A stretch of DNA of 64,000 bases. It comes from JAFDBW01 sp963723355 (lineage in GTDB: Bacteria > Desulfobacterota > Desulfuromonadia > Desulfuromonadales > BM103). A program made the translations under genes and the position numbers. Of this stretch, positions 1 through 9,192 are shown one piece after another. The stretch is taken from contig CAVRQQ010000034.1 of assembly GCA_963723355.1 (NCBI GenBank), positions 1 through 64,000 of the forward strand, in the 5' to 3' direction. The notes beneath the pieces are model-generated. The model saw nothing but the letters and a program-made list of their open reading frames with translations. It searched no databases and was not told the DNA's origin. Numbering within the stretch: position 1 is the first letter of the stretch; each line of letters begins with the position of its first letter.

Positions 1-744
1 CTGAATGTCTGTATCTACCGTATTCCGGAAGGCCTTTCGGTGGTCAGTCCGCGTTCACGCTGCCCACACTGCGGCACAGCCATCAAATGGTACCACAACC
101 TGCCGATTCTCAGCTGGATTCTCCTGCGAGGGAAATGTGCCTACTGCGGGACGGGCTTTTCTGTGCGCTATCCTTTGGTTGAAGCGCTCAACGGATTCCT
201 CTTCGTTTTCTTCTTCTACCGGTTCGCATTTCATCCCGTAACGCCCGTTATATGGCTGTTGTCAGCGACGCTGGTTGTCATATCTTTTATTGATCTTGAC
301 CATCAGATCATTCCCGACGTCATAAGTCTGCCTGGTGTGGTTGTCGGTTTTGTCTGTTCTTTCCTGGTCCCTTGGATTACCTGGCAGGAATCTCTGGCCG
401 GCATCCTGCTCGGTGGCGGATCACTGATGTTGATCGCACTGGTATACGAAAGTGTGACAAGGAAGGAGGGTATGGGGTTCGGCGACGTCAAACTGCTCGC
501 GATGTTGGGGGCGTTTTTAGGCTGGCCTGCAATTTTCCCGATTATCTTCTTTGGCTCTGTTTTTGGTACTTGCGTCGGCGTGCCTCTGATGCTTTTTAAT
601 AAAGCCGACAGCAAACTCGCCTTGCCGTTCGGCCCCTTCCTTTCGCTGGCCGCATTGTGCCATGTTTTTTTCGTCGATAAGCTGGATCCGCTGATGCGCT
701 GGTATGCAGAAGTGCTGACATATTTTCTGCAAAATATCTGGTAA
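1..744 (+). CDS. pilD: Prepilin peptidase PilD (5' end missing)
   Basis: This inner-membrane aspartic protease cleaves and N-methylates type IV prepilins and pseudopilins. The reading frame is open from base 1, so the true start lies outside the window; the first visible residues (NVCIYRIPEG) are typical of the family just after the first membrane helix. Two CxxC pairs (CPHC, CAYC) form the cytoplasmic zinc motif. The catalytic aspartates lie in FIDLDHQIIPD and in the GxGD motif GMGFGDVKLL. Several hydrophobic segments follow. It sits upstream of pilMNOPQ, which fits its substrate class. No terminator is obvious directly after the stop codon. Confidence 0.93.
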   Translation: MNVCIYRIPEGLSVVSPRSRCPHCGTAIKWYHNLPILSWILLRGKCAYCGTGFSVRYPLVEALNGFLFVFFFYRFAFHPVTPVIWLLSATLVVISFIDLDHQIIPDVISLPGVVVGFVCSFLVPWITWQESLAGILLGGGSLMLIALVYESVTRKEGMGFGDVKLLAMLGAFLGWPAIFPIIFFGSVFGTCVGVPLMLFNKADSKLALPFGPFLSLAALCHVFFVDKLDPLMRWYAEVLTYFLQNIW

Positions 745-882
745 ACCACCCCGTTTTACTGCCTTTATTCACCCACTAAAGCAATTTTTGCCGATTTTTT
801 TTTACACTTTATCTTGTGGTCACCAGATTAGAGCAACCCTTGATATTGTGTTTTTTGCTCCAACTTGTGATAATTACTAACA

Positions 883-922
883 CTATATGGTTTACATATA
901 GATACAATTGCTTGACAATTGT
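883..922. promoter_or_regulatory. Tandem 7-5-7 palindromes over the HTH gene promoter
   Basis: Two perfect inverted repeats lie side by side: CTATATG (883-889) with CATATAG (895-901), and ACAATTG (904-910) with CAATTGT (916-922). Each has a 5-base spacer. Their dyad centres, 892 and 913, are 21 bp apart, two helical turns. The second overlaps the -35 element. The layout suggests two dimer sites on one DNA face, perhaps for the adjacent HTH protein. The binding protein is inferred. Confidence 0.5.
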
Positions 923-939
923 TTTAATTTACCTATAAT
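912..939 (+). promoter_or_regulatory. Sigma-70-type promoter of the HTH gene
   Basis: A consensus -35 TTGACA (912-917) is followed by a 16-base spacer and a consensus -10 TATAAT (934-939), 53 bases before the HTH start codon. The surrounding 745-990 region is strongly AT-rich and holds no other gene. The transcript may run on into pilM. Confidence 0.7.
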
Positions 940-991
940 TGCACCTAATTTTGTATAATTAAGCTCACAATTACTTAAAAGACGGTTGCCT

Positions 992-1192
992 ATGAAAAAC
1001 CAAGTCAGAGAAATTCGTGAAGCCCAATTGATGAGTAAGGCAGAATTAGCTCGCAAGGCGGGTGTCTCTCCGGTGACGATCGATCGCATTGAAAAAGGTG
1101 AGGAGTGCCGGATGTCGACCAAACGCAAAATTATTCTTGCGCTTGGACTCAAGCTTACAGATCGCAATCATGTTTTTCCTGGTGATGCGTGA
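992..1192 (+). CDS. Small XRE-type helix-turn-helix protein
   Basis: This 66-residue protein is little more than a Cro/C1-type HTH domain. The segment SKAELARKAGVSPVTIDRIE (about residues 12-31) is a clear HTH. It lacks any visible ligand or dimerisation domain. The ATG at 992 is preferred over an upstream TTG at 986. It has its own strong promoter and lies 94 bp before pilM, and its position suggests a role in pilus gene control or autoregulation, which is inferred. The tandem palindromes at its promoter are candidate binding sites. Confidence 0.8.
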   Translation: MKNQVREIREAQLMSKAELARKAGVSPVTIDRIEKGEECRMSTKRKIILALGLKLTDRNHVFPGDA

Positions 1193-1286
1193 TGGTTGGT
1201 ACGTTGTTTGCTGTTAGTTACGACGTGCAGAGTGGGAGAGTTCAAATCAGACCGAGTGATTCATAGCGTTATAGCCAGGGGTCCAC

Positions 1287-2345
1287 ATGTTATTCCAAAA
1301 GAAAAAAGACGTGATTGGCATCGATGTCGGCTCAAGTTCGATCAAGATGGTGCATCTCAAGGAGGCCAAAGGCAGTTTCCAGCTGGCCAGCCTCGGGCTG
1401 GCTGTCCTGCCACCCGAAGCGATCGTCGATAACGCGATCATGGACTCTAGCGCCATTGTCGAAATTGTCAAAGGCCTGGTGGAAAGCCATAAGCTCAAGA
1501 CAAAAAATGTCGCAACTTCGGTGTCCGGGCACTCGGTGATCATTCGCAAGATTCAGCTGCCGATCATGACCGAGGAGGAAATGGAAGCCTCGATCCAATG
1601 GGAGGCAGAACAGTACATCCCGTTCGAAATTTCCGAAGTTAACCTTGATTTCCAGATTCTTGGTCCCGATGCCAACGACGCCTCGCTGATGAATGTCATC
1701 CTGGTCGCAGCCAAAAAAGACTTTGTCAACGATTATGTCGCCCTCTTCAAAGAGTGCGGGTTGAATCCTCAGGTTATGGATATCGACTGTTTCGCCGTTG
1801 AAAATGTCTATGAGGTCAACTACGGGACGAATGATGGTGAAATTGTTGCCCTGATTGACATGGGGGCAAACTCCATGAACGTTAACGTCCTCCGCGGTGG
1901 CATGTCGGTGTTCACCCGTGATATCCAGGTCGGCGGGAGTGCCTATAACGAGGAGATTCAGAAGCGACTTGGTCTGAACAACGAAGATGCTGAAACCGTC
2001 AAACTCGGCGGCGAAGTGGCAGATGTCTCCCCTGAATCAGTTGCGGAGGTCATGGAAGACGCAACCGAGAGTTTGACACAGGAAGTCCAGCGTTCCATCG
2101 ATTTCTTTTCGGCAACGTCATCCGACGAGAAAGTCGAGAAGGTTTTTATTACCGGCGGTGTGTCAAGGGTTCCTTCAGTGAAGACCTCCCTGGAGAATCG
2201 CCTCGGTGTCGAGGTTAACGTCATTGACCCCTGGCGCCAGATTTCATTCAGTGAAAAAGATTTTGACCCTGAATACCTGCAGGCCATGGGCCCCGTCTAT
2301 ACTGTTGCTGCAGGCCTGGCCATGAGAAGGATGGGAGACAAATGA
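1287..2345 (+). CDS. pilM: Type IV pilus assembly protein PilM
   Basis: PilM is an actin-like cytoplasmic ATPase that docks to the N-terminal tail of PilN and links the pilus motor to the alignment complex. The protein has 352 residues, the usual size. The N-terminal phosphate-binding motif GIDVGSSSIK and the later DMGANSMNV and ITGGVSRVP stretches match the actin/FtsA fold. The ATG at 1287 follows a purine-rich AGGGG. It overlaps pilN by four bases (ATGA), so translation is probably coupled. First gene of the pilMNOPQ operon. Confidence 0.95.
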   Translation: MLFQKKKDVIGIDVGSSSIKMVHLKEAKGSFQLASLGLAVLPPEAIVDNAIMDSSAIVEIVKGLVESHKLKTKNVATSVSGHSVIIRKIQLPIMTEEEMEASIQWEAEQYIPFEISEVNLDFQILGPDANDASLMNVILVAAKKDFVNDYVALFKECGLNPQVMDIDCFAVENVYEVNYGTNDGEIVALIDMGANSMNVNVLRGGMSVFTRDIQVGGSAYNEEIQKRLGLNNEDAETVKLGGEVADVSPESVAEVMEDATESLTQEVQRSIDFFSATSSDEKVEKVFITGGVSRVPSVKTSLENRLGVEVNVIDPWRQISFSEKDFDPEYLQAMGPVYTVAAGLAMRRMGDK

Positions 2346-2911
2346 TCCGCATAAACCTACTGCCTGTCAAGGCGGCGCAAAAGAAGGAGATGCTCAAAGG
2401 CCAGATGATGGTCGTTGTGCTGGTTTTGATTGTCTCTGCCGGTGTTTGTGCCGCTGGTTATGTCTATCTGACCAGTGAGGTTGAGGCGAGACAGGTGCAG
2501 ATTGATAACAAGAGGTCAGAGATAGCGCGACTGGCGAAGGTTATCAAGGAAGTCAAGGACTTCGAAAAACGCCAGAAGGACCTTCGTGCCAAGCTTGATG
2601 TGCTTGAGAAGCTCAAAAGCTCTCGAGGGGGCCCGCTTTACCTGCTTGATGAGTTGTACCGTGCCATGCCGGAAAAGGTCTGGTTGACCGGTTTCAAAGA
2701 GAGTAATGGCAAAGCCCAGATAAAAGGGGTCGCTGCAAATGAGGAAGATGTTGCGATGTTCATGAGAAACCTGGAGCAATCAGATCTTTACAGCGGTGTC
2801 GACCTCAAAGTGACCAAGCAAAAGGTCCAGGACAAGATCAAGTTTCACGAATTTGACATATCCTGTAACACGAAGAGTGGCAAGCCAGGTCAGGATAAGG
2901 GAAAGCAATAG
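2342..2911 (+). CDS. pilN: Type IV pilus assembly protein PilN
   Basis: This bitopic inner-membrane protein has 189 residues. The short cytoplasmic tail MIRINLLPVK carries the conserved INLLP motif that binds PilM. One membrane helix follows at about residues 20-43, then a coiled-coil region and a periplasmic ferredoxin-like domain. It forms the alignment complex with PilO and PilP. The start overlaps the pilM stop, and pilO follows after 35 bases. Confidence 0.94.
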   Translation: MIRINLLPVKAAQKKEMLKGQMMVVVLVLIVSAGVCAAGYVYLTSEVEARQVQIDNKRSEIARLAKVIKEVKDFEKRQKDLRAKLDVLEKLKSSRGGPLYLLDELYRAMPEKVWLTGFKESNGKAQIKGVAANEEDVAMFMRNLEQSDLYSGVDLKVTKQKVQDKIKFHEFDISCNTKSGKPGQDKGKQ

Positions 2912-2946
2912 CCTGAGATGGGGAGACCCATCCACGGGAGTGATAA

Positions 2947-3531
2947 ATGAACCCAAAGCTCGAAAAACTTCTTAAATTACCCTTGTATCAACGGGTGGCA
3001 ATTCTTGCTGTGCTGGTTGTTCTTCTGGTCGGCGCCTTCACCTGGGTTGCGCTTTTGCCTGAATACGAAAAAATCGGTGAAATGGATCAGGAGCTCAGTC
3101 GCCTGGAAGCAGACCTGATCCAGAAACAGCGCATTGCCAATAACTTGCCGAAATTCAAAGCGGAATTCTTAAAACTTGAAGAACAGCTTAAAGCTGCGTT
3201 GACCCAACTGCCTAACAAAAAAGAGATTCCCAGCCTGTTGACGAACCTTGCAACAATCGCAAGGGATAATGGCCTGGATGTGGTCTCGTTCAGCCCCAGA
3301 GGGGAAGTCTCAAAGGGTTTTTATGCTGAGGTGCCCGGCTCGGTGGATCTGGTTGGCACTTATCACCAGATCGCCGAATTTGCCCAGGCGGTGAGCAAGC
3401 TTTCGCGAATTGTCAATCTCTCCGATCTGGAATTGAGTTCGCCTAAAGTTGAAGGTGACGTAGCCGTTCTCAAGATCAAGTGCAAGGTGACCACTTTCCG
3501 GTTTGTGGATAATGCGGATAAAAAAGGGTGA
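2947..3531 (+). CDS. pilO: Type IV pilus assembly protein PilO
   Basis: This 194-residue inner-membrane protein has a short cytoplasmic tail, one membrane helix at about residues 18-38, a coiled coil (about 45-85) and a periplasmic domain containing LLTNLATIARDNGLDV, typical of PilO. It pairs with PilN to align the pilus machine across the periplasm. The upstream CGGGAGTG is a reasonable ribosome site. Its stop overlaps a possible GTG start for pilP. Confidence 0.93.
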   Translation: MNPKLEKLLKLPLYQRVAILAVLVVLLVGAFTWVALLPEYEKIGEMDQELSRLEADLIQKQRIANNLPKFKAEFLKLEEQLKAALTQLPNKKEIPSLLTNLATIARDNGLDVVSFSPRGEVSKGFYAEVPGSVDLVGTYHQIAEFAQAVSKLSRIVNLSDLELSSPKVEGDVAVLKIKCKVTTFRFVDNADKKG

Positions 3532-3536
3532 TATTC

Positions 3537-4031
3537 ATGGTACGTAACTTTACATACTTGGTCTTCGGGACTTTGGTTTGCGTGTGCCTTATGGCATGTA
3601 TGGAGGAGGAAACCCCAACACCCCGTACGCAGACAGCAACAGTCAAATCAACGCCCCCCGCAACGTCAGTTCAACCGCCAACGGAAGCCGTTGTTGAAAA
3701 AACTGAGAAGGAAGACGAGTTTGTCTACGTTACTGAAGGAAGGCGTGATCCCTTTGTTCCTCTCTCAAGGATAAAGAAACCTCTGATAACGGTTGTTGAC
3801 GAAGAGCCTCAAACTCCCTTGCAAAGCTATGACGTCGTTCAATTCAAGTTGATCGGTGTGATAGTCGGAATGGGCGATCCCAAGGCCATGGTTGTTGCAC
3901 CGGACGGGAAATCCTATGTGCTGGCCAAAGGCGTAAAAATCGGTAAGAACAACGGCATCATTATTGATATCACAAGTGAATCCGTAGCCATACAAGGAAA
4001 CATATTACGATTTTTCAGGAAATGTAATTGA
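3537..4031 (+). CDS. pilP: Pilus assembly lipoprotein PilP
   Basis: PilP is a periplasmic lipoprotein that bridges the PilN/PilO complex and the PilQ secretin. The N-terminus has a hydrophobic signal ending in a lipobox (LMAC), then a Pro/Thr-rich linker and the conserved RRDPFVPL motif. The C-terminal half is the beta-sandwich domain that binds PilQ. I chose ATG 3537, about 8 bases after AAAAAGGG; a GTG at 3528 overlapping the pilO stop is the alternative and adds three residues. Confidence 0.9.
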   Translation: MVRNFTYLVFGTLVCVCLMACMEEETPTPRTQTATVKSTPPATSVQPPTEAVVEKTEKEDEFVYVTEGRRDPFVPLSRIKKPLITVVDEEPQTPLQSYDVVQFKLIGVIVGMGDPKAMVVAPDGKSYVLAKGVKIGKNNGIIIDITSESVAIQGNILRFFRKCN

Positions 4032-4077
4032 AAATATTCAGCAAATTACGGTTCCCAGGCGGGAAGGAGTATAATCA

Positions 4078-6724
4078 ATGCGCGGGGTGAAGATTATGTC
4101 GAACCAACTAAGGTCTAGCGGGGCCACTCGCCTTGCGAAATATCTCTTGTGCAGTTTCATGGCAATATTTCTTGTCAATGGGAATGCATTGGGGGCGGAC
4201 GCCAATAAACTGACTGCCGTTTCTCTGGACTCAGCTGCGGCAGAGGCGACGATCCTGATAGAAACTGAAAAGCCGGTTGGTTACAGGTATACGGTTTACG
4301 ATTCATTTGAGCCGACTCGCGTTGTTATCGATTTCCCTGGCATGGAATTGTCAGAGCTTGAAGAAACGCTTGCTGTAGCTCAGGGCCCAATTCAGGAAGT
4401 TCGTGTCGCCGGTTTTGAATTGACCTCCGGACAGCTGGCGAGAGTTGAAATCCTGCTTGCCGAAAGTACTGAATACCAGGTCAGTCTCGATGGTCAGAAG
4501 TTCCGCGTGGCTTTTACTAATGTTGCAGTAGAGCCTGCAATGGCAGAAGCCAAATCGGTTGAACCCTCACCAGAGACGCCTGTTGTCACTGCCGTTGCAC
4601 CGGTCGATTCATCCGTCGATGCAAATGTATTGTTAAAAGTTGATTACTCCCCGAGTCAGGCTGTCATTCAAGCGGACGGCAAAATAGACAACTTTAAATA
4701 TTTCACCCTGAAAAACCCTGCCCGACTGGTTGTCGATGTCTATGGCCTGAAACCCGCCTTCAAAGAACGCGTTTTCCCGGCGGGTAAAGGTTTTAAACAG
4801 ATACGACTCGGCATTTACGGTGACAAGACCCGACTGGTCTTCGATGGCAGCGGCGCAAAATTGCCGCAGCATAATGTCGAAAGTCGCGACACTGATATCC
4901 TGGTCTCATGGGGTGAAGTGGCGACAGCAAATGTGGAAGAGCAGACACCTGAAATGGTAGCTGAAAAAGTCGCTGAGCCGGTTGCTGAAAAAGTCGCTGA
5001 GCCGGTTGCCGAAAAAGTGTCGATGCCGGCAAAAGGCCCTGCGGCAGTAGAGGCGATCGATTTCAATAATGAAGATGGTCGCAGTGTGATTGCCGTGACG
5101 CTTTCCAACCCGGCCAAAGTTACCGGCCCCATCGTGGAGGGGAACCTGGTCCGTTTTGAAATTGTCGATTCTTCGATCAGTCGCGCACTGCGCAGAAAGA
5201 TCGACGCATCGGCATTCCCCAGTGCCGTGACTTCAGTGACGCCCTACACTGTAACAGATGGCGACCACCAGAATGTTCGCATCGCCGTCAACTTGAAAGG
5301 CCAGGTCTCCTACGCCCTTGAAGAGGACGGTTCCAACATCCGCCTGGTCATTGACGACGGTGCCTACGCCGAACCGGTCCCGCCAGCGGTCAGTACAGTT
5401 GAAGTTGTTGCTCCGGAGCGTTCTGAAATGGCCGTTCAAGCAGCAGAAGAGCGGGACTTCGCACCTACATCCAATACGTTCACAGCAGATGAAATGGCTG
5501 CCGAGGCTGCTCGATATAACGGCGAAAAAATCACCCTGGTTTTTGATGCTGCCAATGTCCGCAGCATCCTGCAACTGATTGGTGATGTGAGTGGTCTGAA
5601 TATTCTGGCCAGCAGCGATGTTCAGGGTACCGTAACCCTGCGCCTGATTGATGTGCCATGGGATCAGGCCCTTGATCTGGTTCTGGAGACCGCCAGCCTT
5701 GGTAAAATTCAACAGGGCAACATACTGCGTATTATGCCCAAGGACAAAATCAGGGAGTATTGAACAGGAAGCGATGAAGGAACAGATGATTGCGATTGAA
5801 GAAGGTGTGCTTGTAACCAAGACTTTCTCAGTCAGTTATGCATCTGTCGATGATATGAAAAACTTCCTGACCGATATCAAATCTGACCGGGGATCGATCA
5901 TTGCTGATTCCAGAAACAAGCAGCTTATCGTTCGTGATGCCGCCGCGGTTCTGGAACAGATGGAAGAGATGATCGTCCAGATCGACAAACCGGAGCGGCA
6001 GGTCATGATCGAGGCGCGAATCGTTGAAGCAAATACCAACTTCTCGCGTAACCTGGGGATCAAGTGGAATTTTGATTACCAGCAAGATGATACGCACAGC
6101 ACCAATGGACTCAATGACGCTGCCCTGGGCATCGGTGGCTCCTTCATCCTGCCGGTCACAAACCCGGCAGTGGCCGGTGCCGCTTCGGCGATCTCTTTCG
6201 GCGCTCTTGACGATCAGCTTGATATCGATCTGCGATTGGCTGCGTTGGAAAATTCCGGTGAAGGCAGGATTGTCTCAACACCGAAGATTACAACATTGAA
6301 TGGTGAGCAGGCGACGATCTCCCAAGGGACAAAGATTCCGTTCTCTTCGGTCAGCGATCAGGGTACCGATGTCCAGTTTGAGAATGCAGAACTGAAACTC
6401 TCTGTCACCCCCGAGATCAATCCTGATGGCAGTATCCTGCTTGAAATCGACACCTCAAACAGCTCCGTCGGTTCGGTTGTGCCCACGGCGACGGGTGATG
6501 CGGTTTCGATCGATGAGAAAAAAGCCCAGACCAAGGTTCTGGTTCGTAACGGCCAGACCACGGTGATCGGCGGAATCTTTATCGAACAGGAGCAGAAGTC
6601 CCAGTCAGGCGTACCGATCCTCATGGACATACCGGTCCTTGGGCATCTTTTCAAATCGACCAGCAAAACAAAGGACCGTCGTGAGCTGCTGATATTTATC
6701 ACGCCACGCATCGTGGAATCTTGA
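4078..6724 (+). CDS. pilQ: Type IV pilus secretin PilQ (one frameshift)
   Basis: PilQ forms the outer-membrane ring through which the pilus passes. The order is: signal peptide (about 1-40), AMIN domains that bind peptidoglycan (about 45-150, 180-280 and 320-430), a VAEKVAEP repeat linker, an STN/N0 domain, then N1 and the secretin core, which ends in LLIFITPRIVES. The frame breaks at 5760-5761: one T of a TT must be removed to join KIRE to EQEAMKEQ. This is probably a sequencing error. The ATG at 4078 lies 8 bases after AAGGAG. A strong terminator follows. Confidence 0.92.
4957..5028 (+). repeat. Three 24-bp tandem repeats in the PilQ linker
   Basis: Three in-frame 24-base units encode variations of VAEKVAEP. 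The first two units differ at a single base and the third is diverged. They form an Ala/Glu/Pro/Val-rich flexible spacer between AMIN domains. Such repeats can change in copy number by slippage. Confidence 0.85.
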
Positions 6725-6747
6725 GCACTCACTTCAAATAACAGTCG

Positions 6748-6776
6748 GAAAAGGACAGGTATCCCCTGTCCTTTTC
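6748..6776 (+). terminator. Terminator after pilQ
   Basis: A perfect 12-bp stem (GAAAAGGACAGG with CCTGTCCTTTTC) encloses a 5-base loop. The descending arm is T-rich. It ends the pil operon 20 bases before aroK, so aroK needs read-through or its own promoter. Confidence 0.8.
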
Positions 6777-6796
6777 TATATCAACATCATGGAAAA

Positions 6797-7327
6797 ATGA
6801 AAAATATCGGGACTCAAAATATCTTTCTGACCGGGTTTATGGGGGCCGGGAAAAGTACGGTTGGTCATGCCCTGGCAACATTGACTGGTTGTCCATTCTA
6901 TGATTTGGACAGTTTGATTGTTGACAAGGAACAACGTTCCATTGCAGAAATCTTCAAAACAGATGGTGAAGAGTACTTTCGTAATTGTGAAACAAATGTT
7001 CTGTCAGCTTTGAATGAAGAAAAAAATGCCGTATACGCGACGGGTGGTGGTATTGTATTACGCGAAGAAAACAGGACCCTGATGAGAGGTACCGGCAGGA
7101 TAATTTACCTGCGTAGCCGTTGGGATACTTTATGTGAGCGCCTGAAAGGCAGTGTCGACAGGCCGCTGGTTGACCCGGCAAAAGGCTGGTATGATCTTGA
7201 GCAGTTATGGCTGCACCGGATGCCGCTTTATCACGACGCTGACCTGGTCGTCGATACAGACGGGGTCACTCCCAGGCAAATCGCAGAGAAGATTGTGTCG
7301 ATGTTGCAAACGGAATTGAAAGAATGA
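6797..7327 (+). CDS. aroK: Shikimate kinase AroK
   Basis: This enzyme phosphorylates shikimate at the 3-hydroxyl with ATP, the fifth step of the shikimate pathway. It has 176 residues, normal for the family. The Walker A motif GFMGAGKST lies at about residues 13-21. The shikimate-binding residues fall in YDLDSLI, and the GGG motif appears as ATGGGIVLRE. Its stop overlaps the aroB start by four bases, so the two are translationally coupled. Confidence 0.94.
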   Translation: MKNIGTQNIFLTGFMGAGKSTVGHALATLTGCPFYDLDSLIVDKEQRSIAEIFKTDGEEYFRNCETNVLSALNEEKNAVYATGGGIVLREENRTLMRGTGRIIYLRSRWDTLCERLKGSVDRPLVDPAKGWYDLEQLWLHRMPLYHDADLVVDTDGVTPRQIAEKIVSMLQTELKE

Positions 7328-8400
7328 ACAAGATTATTGTCGGCCTTGCCGAGCGCAGCTATCCAATCTGGATTGGGGAAGAGATCTATGCGGATCTTGG
7401 TGCGGCACTGGATGAAGTCAATTTCCCGAAGAAAGTTGCGATTGTCACGAATCCGACAGTTGGTGATCTGTACTGTAATCAGGTCGTTGACGAACTTGTG
7501 CAGTCTGGTCGGCAGGTGGATGTCATCCGACTCCCTGATGGCGAAGAGTATAAAACGATCGCCACTCTCGAAGAGATTTTCGATGTTCTGATCGACAGGC
7601 ACTTCGACCGGTATTGCGGCCTGCTGGCGCTTGGCGGCGGAGTAATCGGCGATATTGCCGGATTTGCGGCCGCCGCTTATTTGCGCGGTATTCCGTTTGT
7701 GCAAGTTCCGACGACTCTTCTCTCCCAGGTTGACAGTTCCGTGGGAGGTAAAACCGGTGTCAATCACCCCCGTGGAAAAAATCTGATCGGTGCATTTTAT
7801 CAGCCCCGCCATGTACACATTGACGTCAAGGTTTTGCGTACCCTGTCACAGAGAGAGTATGCATCAGGTCTGGCCGAAGTCGTCAAGTACGGCATTATTC
7901 GGGACCAGGGCTTTTTCGAATGGATGGAAAAACATCGTCAACAGCTTGCCGAGAGATCAGCTGACGCACTGATTCACGCGGTAATGATGTCTTGCCAAAT
8001 AAAGGCGAATGTTGTAGAAAATGACGAAAAAGAGCAGGGATTAAGGGCACTCCTCAACCTGGGCCACACCTTTGGTCACGCAGTGGAGACACTTGCCGGT
8101 TATGGTGTGGTCAAGCATGGCGAAGCCGTGGCCATCGGCATGGTGATGGCTGCCCGGATTTCACACAGGCTTGATCTCTGTACGATTGAACAGCTAGACC
8201 GTATCATCGATTTGCTGACTTACTTTGAGCTTCCTGTCACACCGCCGGATTTTTCCGTTGCCGACTACCTTGCTGTCATGCAGCGGGACAAGAAGGTTAA
8301 AGATGGAATGGTCAGAGTTGTCTTAAACCACGGTCTTGGCTCAGCCGATCTGCACCAGGTCGACGGCCTGGACATGTATTTAAAAGACCTTTTAACCTGA
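7324..8400 (+). CDS. aroB: 3-dehydroquinate synthase AroB
   Basis: AroB converts DAHP to 3-dehydroquinate using NAD and a divalent metal, the second shikimate step. The 358-residue length is typical. The NAD-binding glycine motif LALGGGVIGD (about residue 100) and the metal-binding histidines in LNLGHTFGHAVE and VKHGEAVAIGM are present. It overlaps aroK and is followed 15 bp later by the TPR gene, all on one strand. Confidence 0.95.
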   Translation: MNKIIVGLAERSYPIWIGEEIYADLGAALDEVNFPKKVAIVTNPTVGDLYCNQVVDELVQSGRQVDVIRLPDGEEYKTIATLEEIFDVLIDRHFDRYCGLLALGGGVIGDIAGFAAAAYLRGIPFVQVPTTLLSQVDSSVGGKTGVNHPRGKNLIGAFYQPRHVHIDVKVLRTLSQREYASGLAEVVKYGIIRDQGFFEWMEKHRQQLAERSADALIHAVMMSCQIKANVVENDEKEQGLRALLNLGHTFGHAVETLAGYGVVKHGEAVAIGMVMAARISHRLDLCTIEQLDRIIDLLTYFELPVTPPDFSVADYLAVMQRDKKVKDGMVRVVLNHGLGSADLHQVDGLDMYLKDLLT

Positions 8401-8415
8401 ACCTGGAAGGGGACG

Positions 8416-9192
8416 ATGACAACGGCGAACACAGGAGGAAGTCTGATCGGCAAGATCGGCAGTTATTTGCAGATCGTCGCCAAGGACCCTAGCTCTACCG
8501 CATTTGTCCCCCTGGCTGAAGCGTATCGCCAGGTGGGGTTGCTTGATGATGCCCTGGAAGCGACCAAGCTGGGGACGAAGATGCTCCCTCATTTCAGCCC
8601 GGGATTTTCCGCAATGGGACGGGTCCTTGGCCAGATGGGTCGGATTGACGAAGCTATGAGTGCCTATGCCCGGGCACTGAGCATCGACCGTCAGAGCCAG
8701 GCGGCCCTGGTGGGGTTGGCTCGTCTACACCTGATTCGCGGTGAACGCGATCGGGCGCGCAAAATTCTTGCCCAGGCGAAAGAAGCTCACCCCGGCGATG
8801 AAAAAATCTCCGATATGCTCAAAGCCCTTGATCTGCCCAGGCCATGGGACAAGATCAAGCCGCGTCTGCAGGATCAGGCGCCGACCGTCCCGGCCGAGAC
8901 CGTCGCTGTTGAGACAGGTGAACCGATCCCGACTGCCACCCTGGCTGAAATCTATGTCAAGCAGGGTCTGACTGACAAGGCGATTAAAATATACAATGAC
9001 ATTGTTGATGACGATCCGGGGAACAGCGCGGCCCGTGAACGACTTATGCAGTTGCAAGGAACGGCCGACAGCGAATCTCAATCTGAGCCGGCTTCGGAAA
9101 ATGAAGTTATCGCCGAGCCAAAAGACCGGTCACCGCTCGCAGTCATGCAGCGTTGGTTGTCTGTGATCAAACAGGGGAGAGCAAATGTTTAA
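8416..9192 (+). CDS. TPR-repeat protein
   Basis: This 258-residue protein is predicted to be cytoplasmic, since no signal peptide or membrane helix is seen. Helical TPR-like repeats cover about residues 20-140 (DPSSTAFVPLAEAYRQVG, YARALSIDRQSQAALVGLARLH) and a further repeat lies near 175-205 (PTATLAEIYVKQGLTDKAI). It overlaps the next gene, a roadblock protein, by eight bases, so the two probably act together. The middle and C-terminal linkers are rich in Ala, Glu and Pro. Its specific partner is unknown. Confidence 0.85.
   Translation: MTTANTGGSLIGKIGSYLQIVAKDPSSTAFVPLAEAYRQVGLLDDALEATKLGTKMLPHFSPGFSAMGRVLGQMGRIDEAMSAYARALSIDRQSQAALVGLARLHLIRGERDRARKILAQAKEAHPGDEKISDMLKALDLPRPWDKIKPRLQDQAPTVPAETVAVETGEPIPTATLAEIYVKQGLTDKAIKIYNDIVDDDPGNSAARERLMQLQGTADSESQSEPASENEVIAEPKDRSPLAVMQRWLSVIKQGRANV

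Noticed and set aside
1196..1432. ORF overlapping the start of pilM
   Set aside because: It lacks a ribosome site and a family, and most of its length is a shadow of pilM in another frame.
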